Positions 52,512-61,221 of a stretch of DNA of 64,000 nt are shown here, one piece after another. Below the pieces are notes generated by a model. The model searched no databases. It saw only the letters and a list, made by a program, of their open reading frames with translations, and was not told the origin of the DNA. Origin of the DNA: Bin87 sp965220105. GTDB taxonomy: Bacteria; Chloroflexota; Dehalococcoidia; Lucifugimonadales; UBA3495. Position numbers and translations under genes: made by a program. Position 1 is the stretch's first letter; the number at the start of each line of letters is the position of its first letter. The DNA is taken from positions 3,658,001 to 3,722,000 of the forward strand of contig OZ244811.1 of NCBI GenBank assembly GCA_965220105.1, read 5' to 3'.

Positions 52512-52781
52512 TCAGCCAAAAATGTCGGTGTGTGTACCCGTGCCTCGCAGTACGATGGTATCTCCATCATCCTCCCAGACCAGTAGCCAGTCATATTCAA
52601 TGTGGCATTCCCAGCACGGATACCAATTGCCGACGAGCTGATGAACGCGGTAGCGTTGCTCCATCGGCTCGCCGGATACGACCTTGCTTATCACATAACG
52701 TAGCTTTTCAGGGTCTTTCCCACGTCTCATAAGCCGCCGGACATCGCGCCGGTATCGTGCCGATGCGCGAAGTTCACGCAC
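52512..52781 (-). CDS. YafQ/RelE-family toxin
   Basis: An 89-residue protein matching YafQ-type mRNA interferases along its length: ASARYRRDVRRLMRRGKDPEKL, a CHIEYDWLLVW strand with the catalytic His region, and LRGTGTHTDIFG at the end. By family it cleaves mRNA at the ribosome and blocks growth when free. It overlaps the upstream antitoxin by 8 bases, the usual order of such pairs. Confidence 0.85.
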   Translation of the reverse strand: MRELRASARYRRDVRRLMRRGKDPEKLRYVISKVVSGEPMEQRYRVHQLVGNWYPCWECHIEYDWLLVWEDDGDTIVLRGTGTHTDIFG

Positions 52782-53355
52782 CGGGCCACAAATCCGCCAT
52801 CATTTCATCGACGCTGGAGTACGTGACCATGTCTTCTACCGGCTCGCGCAACGCCGCCTGCATTTCCTCGTTAGGGATTTTTCCATAGGCCAAGCAGAGG
52901 AGGCAATCGTCGTGCAACGCCGTCCGCTCGTAGAATGTGGCGATGGCTTCCTCCGGCATCATTCCCATCTGTGCAAAAACCGCCTCGGCCTTTTGCGCTA
53001 TCTCAGATTCGGGGTTCTTGGGGTCAAGGCTGGTTGGCGTGGCCGCTTTTGTTTCCATCCCACCAGCAATGAAAGATTGCCCCGTAGTCTGGCTGACTTC
53101 CCATAAATCGGCCATCATTTCATCAACGATGGTGTAGATGGCAATACTTTCCTGCGGTTCGTTAAAGGCCGCCAGAGATTCCGCATAGAGGGGCTTTCCC
53201 GCCCTGAGACCATCGCCGCGCAGCGCGGTCAGCTTATAGAATATGGCGACGGCCGCATCAGGCGTCATTTTCACTCCCGCAAAAATCTCCTCGGCCTTTT
53301 GCACAACTTCCGGGTCGCGATGCCGGGGGGTAATCTTCGGAGTTTTGCGGACCAT
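52774..53355 (-). CDS. DinJ/RelB-type antitoxin with internal duplication
   Basis: A 193-residue protein from the ATG at 53355, with GGAG 7 bases upstream. DinJ-type antitoxins usually have about 90 residues. Here two similar halves are fused: RDPEVVQKAEEIFAGVKMTP...AVAIFYKLTALRGD, later ESEIAQKAEAVFAQMGMMP...AIATFYERTALHDD, each ending near a VDEMMADLW word. Each half probably carries one DNA-binding and one toxin-binding element, so a single chain may mimic a dimer. It should repress its own operon with the toxin. Confidence 0.75.
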   Translation of the reverse strand: MVRKTPKITPRHRDPEVVQKAEEIFAGVKMTPDAAVAIFYKLTALRGDGLRAGKPLYAESLAAFNEPQESIAIYTIVDEMMADLWEVSQTTGQSFIAGGMETKAATPTSLDPKNPESEIAQKAEAVFAQMGMMPEEAIATFYERTALHDDCLLCLAYGKIPNEEMQAALREPVEDMVTYSSVDEMMADLWPGA

Positions 53356-53402
53356 ATCCATTCTCCTCGTGTGGGACATTGTAGCATCAGCCAGCCGCGT
53401 AC

Positions 53403-53765
53403 CTACCCCCACGCCCGCAGCCGTATCTCCTCGCTGGCGTCCATGTCGGCCTGCGCCGCTTCCGGATCGTCGTTGAAGAGGTGGGACAGCGACCGGCGGG
53501 AATAGTAGTTGTCGTCGGCGGGATTGATGCGGATTGCCTCGGTCAGGTCGAAGATGGACTGGGCATAATCGCCAACCTCGTACCAGGATATGCCCCGGTT
53601 GAACCAGGCGTCCGCGCAGTCGGCGTCCAGGTCGATGGCCGCCGTGTAGTCCGCGATGGCCCGTTCGTACACGCCGTTCCGGCTGTAGCGGTTGCCCCGC
53701 TCCACGTACTCTTCGGCGGTGGTCGGCTCCGGTGGCGGGGTGGGTGTGGGTCGGAAACTGGACAC
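53403..53765 (-). CDS. TPR-repeat protein
   Basis: A 120-residue protein from a GTG. A Pro/Thr-rich start (PTPTPPPEPTT) leads into two tetratricopeptide repeats: AEEYVERGNRYSRNGVYERA and ADAWFNRGISWYEVGDYAQSI with the A-x-x-x-N-x-G-x-x-Y pattern. TPR units mediate protein binding. No signal peptide is visible, but the Pro-rich start resembles a linker, so it may be the truncated end of a longer protein. Confidence 0.65.
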   Translation of the reverse strand: MSSFRPTPTPPPEPTTAEEYVERGNRYSRNGVYERAIADYTAAIDLDADCADAWFNRGISWYEVGDYAQSIFDLTEAIRINPADDNYYSRRSLSHLFNDDPEAAQADMDASEEIRLRAWG

Positions 53766-53778
53766 CGTCAGAGCCCGG

Positions 53779-54570
53779 CTACATCACCGACCGCACCAGG
53801 CCGCCGTCCACCAGCATCGTGGAACCAGTCATGTAGCTGGAGCGCTCCGATGCCAGGAACGCCACCAGGTAGGCCAGCTCCCGCGGTTCTCCGATGCGCT
53901 TCAGCGCCGTCTGCTCGGCCCGTTGGCTCAGGGCGTCCTCCACCGAAATGCCCTGGGTACGCGCCCGGTCCTCCACGTTCTCCATCATCCGCTCCGACAT
54001 GATGCTGCCGGGGCACACGTTGTTGATGAGGATGTTCTCCCTGCCGATGTCGTCGGCCAGGTTTTTCATGAAGCCGATGACGCCCATGCGCGTGGCCGCC
54101 GACAGCGCCAGGTTGGGGATCGGCGTGTACACCGTGCTGGCGAGGATGTTGATGATGCGACCGCCGCCCTGGGCGCGCAGGTGCGGCAGCGCCTCCCGGG
54201 TCATGCGGGCGAAGAAGAACAGCGAACGGTTGGCCGACACCTGCCATTGGTCTTCCGTGGAGTCCATGGCGTAGGCCTGTGGGGGCCCTCCCGAGTTGTT
54301 AACCATGATGTCGATTTGGCCGAAGTGTTCCGCAGTGCTGGCCACCAGGTCAATTATGGTTTCCTCCCGGTCCAGGTCGCCGGCGAAGGTAAATATCTCG
54401 GACCCGGTGGCTCCGCGTATCTCGTCGGCGGCCCGTTCCAGGTCAGAAGCCGTCCGGGCGCAAATGGCTACTCGTGCCCCCTCTTCTGCCAGAACCTCAG
54501 CGCAGGCCCGGCCCAGGCCCTTGCTGGCCCCGCCCACGATGGCCACCTTTCCATTCAACTGCAAATCCAT
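53779..54570 (-). CDS. Short-chain dehydrogenase/reductase
   Basis: A 263-residue protein. The dinucleotide-binding motif GGASKGLGRA is at residues 13-22, NNSGG near 92, and STVYTPIPNLALSAATRMG holds the Ser/Tyr region. As in one FabG-like subgroup, the YxxxK lysine is not in the usual place. It ends in GSTMLVDGG. NAD(P)H-dependent oxidation or reduction; substrate unknown. Normal length. It lies next to the TPR gene but separated by 13 bases. Confidence 0.8.
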   Translation of the reverse strand: MDLQLNGKVAIVGGASKGLGRACAEVLAEEGARVAICARTASDLERAADEIRGATGSEIFTFAGDLDREETIIDLVASTAEHFGQIDIMVNNSGGPPQAYAMDSTEDQWQVSANRSLFFFARMTREALPHLRAQGGGRIINILASTVYTPIPNLALSAATRMGVIGFMKNLADDIGRENILINNVCPGSIMSERMMENVEDRARTQGISVEDALSQRAEQTALKRIGEPRELAYLVAFLASERSSYMTGSTMLVDGGLVRSVM

Positions 54571-54999
54571 TGCCCAGCCTCCTCAGATGCTCCCGAGATT
54601 ATAGCAGGCCTCACGTCCCCCTCCCTCGATCTGAACGTGCCAGGTTATTAACGCAACGTGTAATAGCAACGTGTAATAGCAATGAGGGCAGCGACGTAGC
54701 AATCCCGATGCCGGCGCCACGCCCGATGTCACCAGGCGACCCTGGTTGCTTGTTTGCGCCGAAACTACGGTAGTGCTAACCAAAGGAACGGCTGCCGTCA
54801 GCCATTCTCCCATAGGGGAGTTTTGCATACCGTTGTGATTGTAAGCGTAGCGTGGCACTCTCGTCGTGGTAGCAACGGCGGTTCGCCGACGGGTGTTTAA
54901 CCTCATCGGGATTGCCACGTCCTTCGACAGGCTCAGGATGAGCGGGATTGCCACGTCGCTGCGCTCCTCGCAGTATCTGTGTTGGATGTCAAGGGCGGT
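54571..54999. other. Intergenic region with dispersed repeats
   Basis: No gene seen. It contains a tandem CAACGTGTAATAG word (54655-54680) and two copies of GGGATTGCCACGTC, with a GACAGGCTCAGGATGAG phrase between them (54907-54960). Similar phrases recur at 56.3 and 59.6-59.9 kb, marking one dispersed repeat family. Confidence 0.5.
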
Positions 55000-56002
55000 T
55001 CAGGTTGCGGGTTGGAATTGGGCGGTCCAGGGGGTGCCGCGGCGGGCTACGGCGTTGAGTTGCAGCAACAACTTCCGCATCACCGCCACCAGGGCCACTT
55101 TGCCCGGTTTGCCCCGCTGACGCAGTTGCCGGTAGAAGTGTCCCAATCCGTCGGCGCGGCGGATGGCGACCATGCTGGCCAGGTACAGCACCCGTCGTAC
55201 TGGCCGGCGTCCGCCACGGGTGGATCGGTAGCCGCGCTTTTGACCACTGTCCTGAGACCAGGGAGCCACGCCACACAGGGCGGCCAATGCCTTGCCGTCG
55301 CACCGGCCCAACTCGGGCAACCAGGCGACCAGCGCGGCGGCGGTCTGCACACCTACCCCCGGCACGCTGCGATACAACTCAGCCTGACCCCTAAACTCCA
55401 CGTTCTGTCCCAGGAGTTCCTGGTCAGGAGTTCCTGGTCAGGAGTTCCTGGTACTGCTCATCCAGCATCCCGATCTCCTGGTCCAGCCAGGCGATGTGCC
55501 TTCGTATGGAGTCCTGGGTTCCTGGGTTGCGCACCCGGGACAACCGGTTCTTCTCCTGGGTCCGTTGCCCCACCAACTGCTCCCGTCGGCGCAGCAGGTC
55601 CTGCAACTGGCCGCGGTCGGCCTCCTGGGCCAGGGTCGGTGCCGGTTGGAAGACCGCCCCATAGCGAGACAGCACCCGGGCGTCCAAACCGTCGGTCTTG
55701 GCCTGATAACCACAGGCCCGAGCAAAGGCCCGCGCCTGGTTGGGATGGGCAATATGCACCGGCACTCCGCCCTGGCGCAACCCGTCCACCACCAATCCTT
55801 CATAGCCCCCAGTGGCTTCACAAACCGCCAGCGCCGCACCCTGGGACTGCAACCAACCCACCAACTCAGCAACCCCAGCCGCCGTGTTGGCAAAGCGTCG
55901 CACCCTGCCTTCGTCCACCGACACATCCAGTGCCCTTTTGCCCACGTCGATCCCGGCCACGTCGATCCCGGCCACGTCGTTCCCTGCCGTCGATTCACTC
56001 AT
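55000..56002 (-). pseudogene. IS110-family transposase, disrupted
   Basis: The minus strand begins at the ATG at 56002. GIDVGKRALDVSV is the start of the DEDD catalytic core, GYQAKTDGLDARVL carries the later Asp residues, and the C-terminal half (SVPGVGVQTAAALVAWLPELG) holds the conserved Ser region of the family. The frame breaks at 55402-55445, where a 14-bp unit (CAGGAGTTCCTGGT) is present three times; two extra copies add 28 bases. Another 15-bp unit is repeated near the N-terminus (VAGIDVAGID). The element is inactive as read. Confidence 0.8.
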
Positions 56003-56428
56003 CTGTCGCCTCCGCCTGACCTGGTGTGATCTTGTGTGATAATGGCGGCGCCGGGACTCTCCACACTGGCCTTGCGGGACTAGCCACCCGGGTATCCGTT
56101 CGGAGCAGCCCGGCGCCTTACGGGAGGGGTGTCCTACTGCGAGACGGTGCAGCCGAGCTCTCACGCCCGGCCCACCTAATGACAGACGACGCGCCCCTTC
56201 CGCCTGCCCCGCAAATTGGCCCATTCGCGGGACATTTGCAACATACAAATGACCGGGGCCGCGCTCCTCGCAATGACGGGGGTGGAATGCTCGCGACGGC
56301 GGGGGCTTGGGATGATTCATCGACGGGCTCAGGATGAGCGGGGTGGCTGGACGAGTACGGGTGGTTGAGGGTTGGTGCTGGCTGGGGTATTATTTCGCCA
56401 AACGAAGCCGGCGGCAGCGGAGGGCACA
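56003..56428. other. Intergenic region with dispersed repeat phrases
   Basis: About 420 bases. It contains the upstream flank of the IS110 gene and CTCCTCGCAATGAC (56264-56277), part of the same dispersed repeat family as at 54.9 and 59.8 kb. GGAGGG lies 6 bases before the next ATG. No gene supported. Confidence 0.45.
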
Positions 56429-57244
56429 ATGATTTACGGAGCGATCAGCAATTCCTGGCGCAACCAGTTGGATGAATCCAGCCTGGGCGATCTGGTGGCG
56501 CGGGCCCGGGAGAACGGCGCCCGCCACGTGGAGCTGCGGCAGACCTGCCTGGCCAGCGCTGAGTACGGCGAGGGGAACGACTGGCGTCCCAACCTGACCG
56601 AACTGGCGGAGCTGGTGGTGCGGTTTCCCGATATGTCCTTTGACCTGGCGGTGGCTTTACCCTGCTTGACCTCAGACATTGACCCGCAGGGCGGTCTGTT
56701 CCAGTCGCAGCTGGAGGCGGCCCGATTGGTGGGCGGGGATCAGCCCCACCTCCGCACGGTGGATCCGGCGACCAGCGACAAACCCTGGGCGATGGCAGCT
56801 GATATGGCCAGGGAGGTGGCGCGCATCGTGCCTCTGGTGAAAGAAGCAGCGCGCCAGGGGGTCATATTTTCCATGGAAAACTCGGGGCAGCCGCTGCGCT
56901 CGATGCAGTTGCTGGTCCGGGAAGCCCGGGCCCGGATGGCTGATGACCAGGGCCAGTACCTGGGGCTGTGCCCAGATCCCACCAATCAGCTGCGGCGGCA
57001 TCCGGAGAGCCATCCGCTGGACGAGCTGGCGGCGTTGCCGGCAGACTACATCAAGATCGTGCACTTCAAGCAGGCGCGGCACGGTGCGGCGCTGGAGAGC
57101 GTCGAAGACGGCGACCTGGACTGTCGGGCGATGGTGCGAATCCTGAAGGGCAAATCGTACTCCGGCGCCGCGATCATGGAGATACCGTCGTCGGACATGG
57201 TATTCGACAACCTGGCGGCCAGCTTCGCGTATCTGGACGGCTGA
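56429..57244 (+). CDS. Sugar phosphate isomerase/epimerase-like TIM-barrel protein
   Basis: A 271-residue protein from the ATG at 56429 with GCGGAGGG upstream. The order of helices and strands, with GARHVELRQT (Glu ligand), FSMENSG (Glu), GLCPDPTNQLRRHP and YIKIVHFKQA, fits the xylose-isomerase-like barrel with metal-binding Glu, Asp and His positions. Substrate not predictable. It starts a co-oriented run with argH and rpe, 15 bases apart. Confidence 0.65.
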   Translation: MIYGAISNSWRNQLDESSLGDLVARARENGARHVELRQTCLASAEYGEGNDWRPNLTELAELVVRFPDMSFDLAVALPCLTSDIDPQGGLFQSQLEAARLVGGDQPHLRTVDPATSDKPWAMAADMAREVARIVPLVKEAARQGVIFSMENSGQPLRSMQLLVREARARMADDQGQYLGLCPDPTNQLRRHPESHPLDELAALPADYIKIVHFKQARHGAALESVEDGDLDCRAMVRILKGKSYSGAAIMEIPSSDMVFDNLAASFAYLDG

Positions 57245-57259
57245 CCGGCAGGCCGGCCG

Positions 57260-58603
57260 ATGAGCGACCACAGCGATTACACCGTCTCCATTCACTACGA
57301 CCGGAGACTATATCGGCAGGACATAGCCGGCTCGAAGGCCCACGCGGCCATGCTGGCCAAGCAGGGGATCATCTCAGCGGAGGACGCCGAGAGCATCAGC
57401 GCCGGCCTGAGCGCCGTGCAGGTTGAGATCGAAAAGGGCGAGTTTCCGTGGGACGCCGCCCTGGAAGACCTGCACATGAACATCGAGCGGCGGCTGACCG
57501 ACCTGATTGGTCCTGCCGCCGGACGGCTGCACACCGGACGCTCTCGGAACGACCAGGTGGCCCTGGATATGCGGCTGTACACCCGGGAGGTCATCGGGGA
57601 TACGGTGGCCGGGCTGCGGAGGGTTCAGGGGGCGCTGGTGGGTCTGGCGGGGCGGTACGGCGATGCGGTGATGCCCGGGTACACGCACCTGCAAAGGGCG
57701 CAACCGGTGCTGTTTGCCCACCACATGCTGGCGTATTTCGAGATGCTGGAGCGGGATATCGGTCGGTTCCGCGACTGCGAGCGGCGCATGGACGTTCTGC
57801 CCCTGGGGAGCGGAGCGCTGGCCGGCGTGCCGTATCCGACGGACCGGCGGGCGGTGGCGGACGCGCTGGGGTTCGCTGAAATCAGCGCCAACAGTATGGA
57901 TGCGGTGGCCGACCGGGATTTTCTGGCGGAGTACCACGCGGCGGCGGCAATCGCCATGATGCACATTTCGCGATTGGCCGAGGAAATCGTCATCTGGTCC
58001 AGCCGGGAGTTTGAGTTCGTGCGGCTGGCGGAGGAATTCACCACCGGCAGCAGCATCATGCCGCAGAAGCGCAATCCTGACTTCGCCGAGATTGCCCGTG
58101 GCAAGACGGGGCGGGTGTACGGGCACCTGATGGGGATACTGACGGTGCTCAAGGGGCTGCCCCTCACCTACAACCGTGACCTCCAGGAGGACAAGGAGGG
58201 GTTCTTTGACACGGCGGATACGGTGCTGGCAACGTTGCGAGTATTTGCTGACATGCTGGGCGGCATGGAGCTGAACGTCGAGCGGGTGGGATCGCTGGCC
58301 GGGGAGAGCTACATGCTGGCGACCGACCTGGCGGATTACCTGGTGGGCCGGGGGGTACCGTTCCGGGAGGCGCACGGGGTGATGCGGAGGCTGTGCCGCC
58401 ACTGCGAGGAGACGGGGCGGGCGTTGTCGGATTTGCCGCTGGACGCATACCGGAAATTTTCGCCGCACTTCGACGCGGACGTGTTCGAGATTACGGCGTC
58501 GGCGTCGGTGGCGGCGCGGGATAACCCGGGGGGTACCGCGCCGGGGCGGGTGGCCGATGGGCTGGCGCGGGCGCGGGGGATCCTGGGAGCGGCGGGTTAC
58601 TAA
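57260..58603 (+). CDS. argH: Argininosuccinate lyase
   Basis: A 447-residue enzyme that splits argininosuccinate into arginine and fumarate, the last step of arginine synthesis. The fumarase-family signature GSSIMPQKRNPD (about residues 267-278) and HTGRSRNDQVALDMRLY are exact. YTHLQRAQPV holds the catalytic His. Compared with most members the N-terminus is short: the usual LWGGRF stretch is absent. Active-site parts are complete, so it is likely functional. The stop overlaps the rpe start by one base. Confidence 0.9.
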   Translation: MSDHSDYTVSIHYDRRLYRQDIAGSKAHAAMLAKQGIISAEDAESISAGLSAVQVEIEKGEFPWDAALEDLHMNIERRLTDLIGPAAGRLHTGRSRNDQVALDMRLYTREVIGDTVAGLRRVQGALVGLAGRYGDAVMPGYTHLQRAQPVLFAHHMLAYFEMLERDIGRFRDCERRMDVLPLGSGALAGVPYPTDRRAVADALGFAEISANSMDAVADRDFLAEYHAAAAIAMMHISRLAEEIVIWSSREFEFVRLAEEFTTGSSIMPQKRNPDFAEIARGKTGRVYGHLMGILTVLKGLPLTYNRDLQEDKEGFFDTADTVLATLRVFADMLGGMELNVERVGSLAGESYMLATDLADYLVGRGVPFREAHGVMRRLCRHCEETGRALSDLPLDAYRKFSPHFDADVFEITASASVAARDNPGGTAPGRVADGLARARGILGAAGY

Positions 58604-59298
58604 TGACGAGCGCCGCTGCCCACGTGCAGATTGCGCCGTCGGTGCTGGCCGCCGACTTTGGGCGTCTGACGCAGCAGGTGCGGGACGCAGAAGCCGGCGG
58701 GGCCGACCTGATTCACGTTGACATCATGGACGGGCGGTTCGTGCCGAACATATCCTTCGGCGAGGTTGTGGTGGACGCCATCCGCAGCGCGACGGATTTG
58801 CCGCTCAACCTGCACCTGATGGTTCACGAACCGGACCGCCTGCTGCCGGGGCTGGTGAAGGATACGAACGACCAGGTGCTGGTGCACGCGGAAGCCTGCG
58901 CCCATCTGCACCGCACGGTAGGGTTCATCAAGGAACAGGGCAATCAGGTCGGGGTGGCTATCAACCCGGCCACGCCGATATCGGCGGTGGAGGAGGTGCT
59001 GGCCGACCTGGATATCGTGCTGGTGATGACGGTAAATCCCGGGTTTGGCGGGCAGTCGTTCATACCGGCGGCGCTGGGCAAGCTGCGGAGGCTGTACGAC
59101 GCCATTCAGGCGAATGGCTACGGGGTGCAGCTGGAAGTGGACGGGGGCGTGAAGGCGGACGCCACGGCGCGGGATTCGGTGGCGGCCGGCGCGGAAATAC
59201 TGGTGGCGGGAACGGCGATATTCAACCGGGAGCAGTCGGTGGCGGAGGCCATCGCCGCACTGCGGGGGACGGTGGCAGACGTCACGCCCGGCGGGTAG
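58603..59298 (+). CDS. rpe: Ribulose-phosphate 3-epimerase
   Basis: A 231-residue TIM-barrel enzyme that interconverts ribulose-5-phosphate and xylulose-5-phosphate. IAPSVLAADF, HVDIMDGRFVPN, LNLHLMV, MTVNPGFGGQ and VDGGVK supply the metal-binding His/Asp residues and the phosphate site. It is of normal length. It overlaps argH by one base and is likely cotranscribed. Confidence 0.92.
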   Translation: MTSAAAHVQIAPSVLAADFGRLTQQVRDAEAGGADLIHVDIMDGRFVPNISFGEVVVDAIRSATDLPLNLHLMVHEPDRLLPGLVKDTNDQVLVHAEACAHLHRTVGFIKEQGNQVGVAINPATPISAVEEVLADLDIVLVMTVNPGFGGQSFIPAALGKLRRLYDAIQANGYGVQLEVDGGVKADATARDSVAAGAEILVAGTAIFNREQSVAEAIAALRGTVADVTPGG

Positions 59299-59369
59299 GC
59301 GCCGGGGAGTTAACGGGACGAACGGGCGCCGGGCCCGTTCGCATGGAGGATCTGAGGGGATCTACCCAC

Positions 59370-59582
59370 TTATGCAGCCGCCCGGGTTCTCGCCTTCTTG
59401 GCGCGGGGGGGCTTGTACATGGTGCGAAGGCACCGGGAGCAGATTTTCACCCTGGTGGGTTTGCCGTCGATGGCAAGGGTCTGCTTGTGGACATTGGCCT
59501 TCCACCGGGTCTTGGTCTTTCGGTTGGAGTGGCTGACGTTGTTGCCGGTCATGCCGGCTTTACCGCATATCTGGCACTGCAT
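59370..59582 (-). CDS. rpmB: 50S ribosomal protein L28
   Basis: A 70-residue protein from the ATG at 59582. CQICGKAGMTGNNVSHSNRK is the L28 signature; two cysteine pairs (CQIC and CSRC) give the zinc-binding form of L28. The KTKTRWKANVHKQ stretch and basic tail fit the rRNA-binding role. It is convergent with rpe. Confidence 0.92.
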   Translation of the reverse strand: MQCQICGKAGMTGNNVSHSNRKTKTRWKANVHKQTLAIDGKPTRVKICSRCLRTMYKPPRAKKARTRAAA

Positions 59583-59990
59583 GATTGTTGCTCGCGTTGA
59601 GATTTTGGGCATTATAGCACATCGGTCGGGTAGCGGCATTCTTCGACAGGCCTCGGGGTGAGGGAGTGGGGACGGCCCTCACCCCTGGCCCCTCTCCCGT
59701 GAGGAGAGGGAGGCGATGGTTGGGTTGGCGGGATTGCCGGGTCGCTTTGGTCCTGGCAATGACAGTGGGGTGGGGGCCGTACCCCTGTCATTGCGAGCGA
59801 AGCGTGGCAATCTCGTTGGCGAAGAAAACCCGGCTACCAATCGGGATTGCCACGTCGCTTTGCTCCTTGCAATGACAGCGTATGGCGGCGGGATTGCCGG
59901 GTTGGTTTGGCGTTGCGCCGGTGGTGGGGCTACGGCATAATGCCGGGCATGACGTTGGGATCTATGGCAACGCCTAAGGAGAATGGCATT
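59583..59990. other. Repeat-rich intergenic region
   Basis: No gene. It includes a GACAGGCCTCGGGGTGAGGG phrase (59646-), a CCTCACCCCTGGCCCCTCTC run, and the inverted pair described separately. AAGGAG at 59977-59982 is the ribosome binding site of the following gene. Confidence 0.5.
59786..59877. repeat. Inverted dispersed repeat pair
   Basis: TGTCATTGCGAGCGAAGCG...GGCAATC (59786-59813) faces GATTGCCACGTCGCTTTGCT...GCAATGACA (59845-59877). The two halves form a long imperfect stem around a central loop. Parts of the same phrase occur at 54907-54960 and 56264. This is a REP-like intergenic family. Confidence 0.65.
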
Positions 59991-60944
59991 ATGGCGCAAG
60001 CAGGAATTCCGTCGGAGCAGGAAGTGCTGGGCTGGTTCGACAGCCTGTCCAACTGGGGACGCTGGGGTGATGATGACGAGTTGGGCACGCCGAACCTGAT
60101 CACGCCGGATAAGACCAAATCGGCGCTGGCGTCGGTCGAAGAGGGGTACTGCGTTTCCCTGTCCCGGCATCTCAGCTGGGATCCGGCGGTGGACGTGCCA
60201 GCGCCTCCGGTGCATTACATGATAGAAAGCGGTGAGGGCTGGGCCTCCGGCGAAAAAGTGTCCAATCGCCCGTCGGCGGTGGCGATGGACTACATCGGCA
60301 TGATCTTCCACGGCGTCGCGATAACCCACGTGGACAGCCTGGCGCACTTTTTCTGGAACGGCAAGACGTACAACGGCAAGCCGGCCCACATGGTGTCGAC
60401 CAGCATGGGCGCCACCGTCTGTTCCGTGGACCAGGCGCACCGGGGTTTCGTCACCCGGGGCGTGCTGGTGGACGTGCCCTTCGTGAAGGGCATCGACTGG
60501 GTGGAGCGGGGCGAGGGCGTGATGCCGGAAGACATTTTGGCCGCCGAAGAGCGGTGCGGATTCCGCATCGAGGCCGGCGACGTGCTGCTGGTAAGGACGG
60601 GGCAGTTGCACCGACGCAACGTGGAGGGCCCGGTGTCTCGGGAAGCCGGCTCGACAGCGTGCCAGGCGGCTTGTCTGCCGCTGTTCAAGGAGCGGGACAT
60701 CGCGGTGCTGGGGTCGGACACGGGGAATGACGTGGCTCCACAGCAGTACGGCGGCCAGCTCACCAACCCGGTGCATCAGGTGTCCATCTGCGCCATGGGA
60801 CTGTGGATCCTGGACAACGCCAACCTGGAGGACGTGGCCCAGGAATGCCGCCAGCGCAACCGGTGGACCTTTGCGGTGAGTATCAACCCGCTGCGGATGC
60901 AGAACACGACGGGTTCGCCGGTGAATCCGGTGGCGATCTTTTAG
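59991..60944 (+). CDS. Cyclase-family metal hydrolase (kynurenine-formamidase-like)
   Basis: A 317-residue protein from the ATG at 59991, with AAGGAG 8 bases upstream; longer in-frame starts pass through repeats. THVDSLAHFFWNG (about residues 121-133) is the HxDxxxH metal-binding motif of the PF04199 cyclase family, and EAGDVLLVRTGQ follows as usual. Family members hydrolyse formamides or cyclic amides or esters. It precedes an amidase gene pair, so it may work in degradation of an amide compound. Confidence 0.8.
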   Translation: MAQAGIPSEQEVLGWFDSLSNWGRWGDDDELGTPNLITPDKTKSALASVEEGYCVSLSRHLSWDPAVDVPAPPVHYMIESGEGWASGEKVSNRPSAVAMDYIGMIFHGVAITHVDSLAHFFWNGKTYNGKPAHMVSTSMGATVCSVDQAHRGFVTRGVLVDVPFVKGIDWVERGEGVMPEDILAAEERCGFRIEAGDVLLVRTGQLHRRNVEGPVSREAGSTACQAACLPLFKERDIAVLGSDTGNDVAPQQYGGQLTNPVHQVSICAMGLWILDNANLEDVAQECRQRNRWTFAVSINPLRMQNTTGSPVNPVAIF

Positions 60945-60966
60945 GTTCCAAACGGGAGGCGGCGTC

Positions 60967-61170
60967 ATGGTAGACACGAACGAACCAGAGATAACCATCG
61001 ACGACCTGCGCGTGCTCGCCCGCGCCGCCGGTTTGCCGCTGGATGAAGACGAACTGGCATCGATTCTTCCCGTGTACCAGTTTCTGCGGGGGCAGGTCGC
61101 CATGCTGCACGAAGCGGACCTGCCGCTGGGTGGCCAGGCGATGACGTTTCCGGCGGACTGGAACCGTTAG
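60967..61170 (+). CDS. Small AtzG-like amidase partner
   Basis: A 67-residue protein. TIDDLRVLARAAGLPLDEDELASILPVYQFL is the helical pattern of AtzG/GatC-like small subunits that bind amidases, and PADWNR is the tail. It lies 22 bases after the cyclase and 51 bases before the amidase gene, which supports a two-subunit enzyme. Confidence 0.65.
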   Translation: MVDTNEPEITIDDLRVLARAAGLPLDEDELASILPVYQFLRGQVAMLHEADLPLGGQAMTFPADWNR

Positions 61171-61221
61171 ACCGTGGCCGGCGGGGAATGCGCCGACGTC
61201 CGGCGCTGGGGGTGAGACGTT

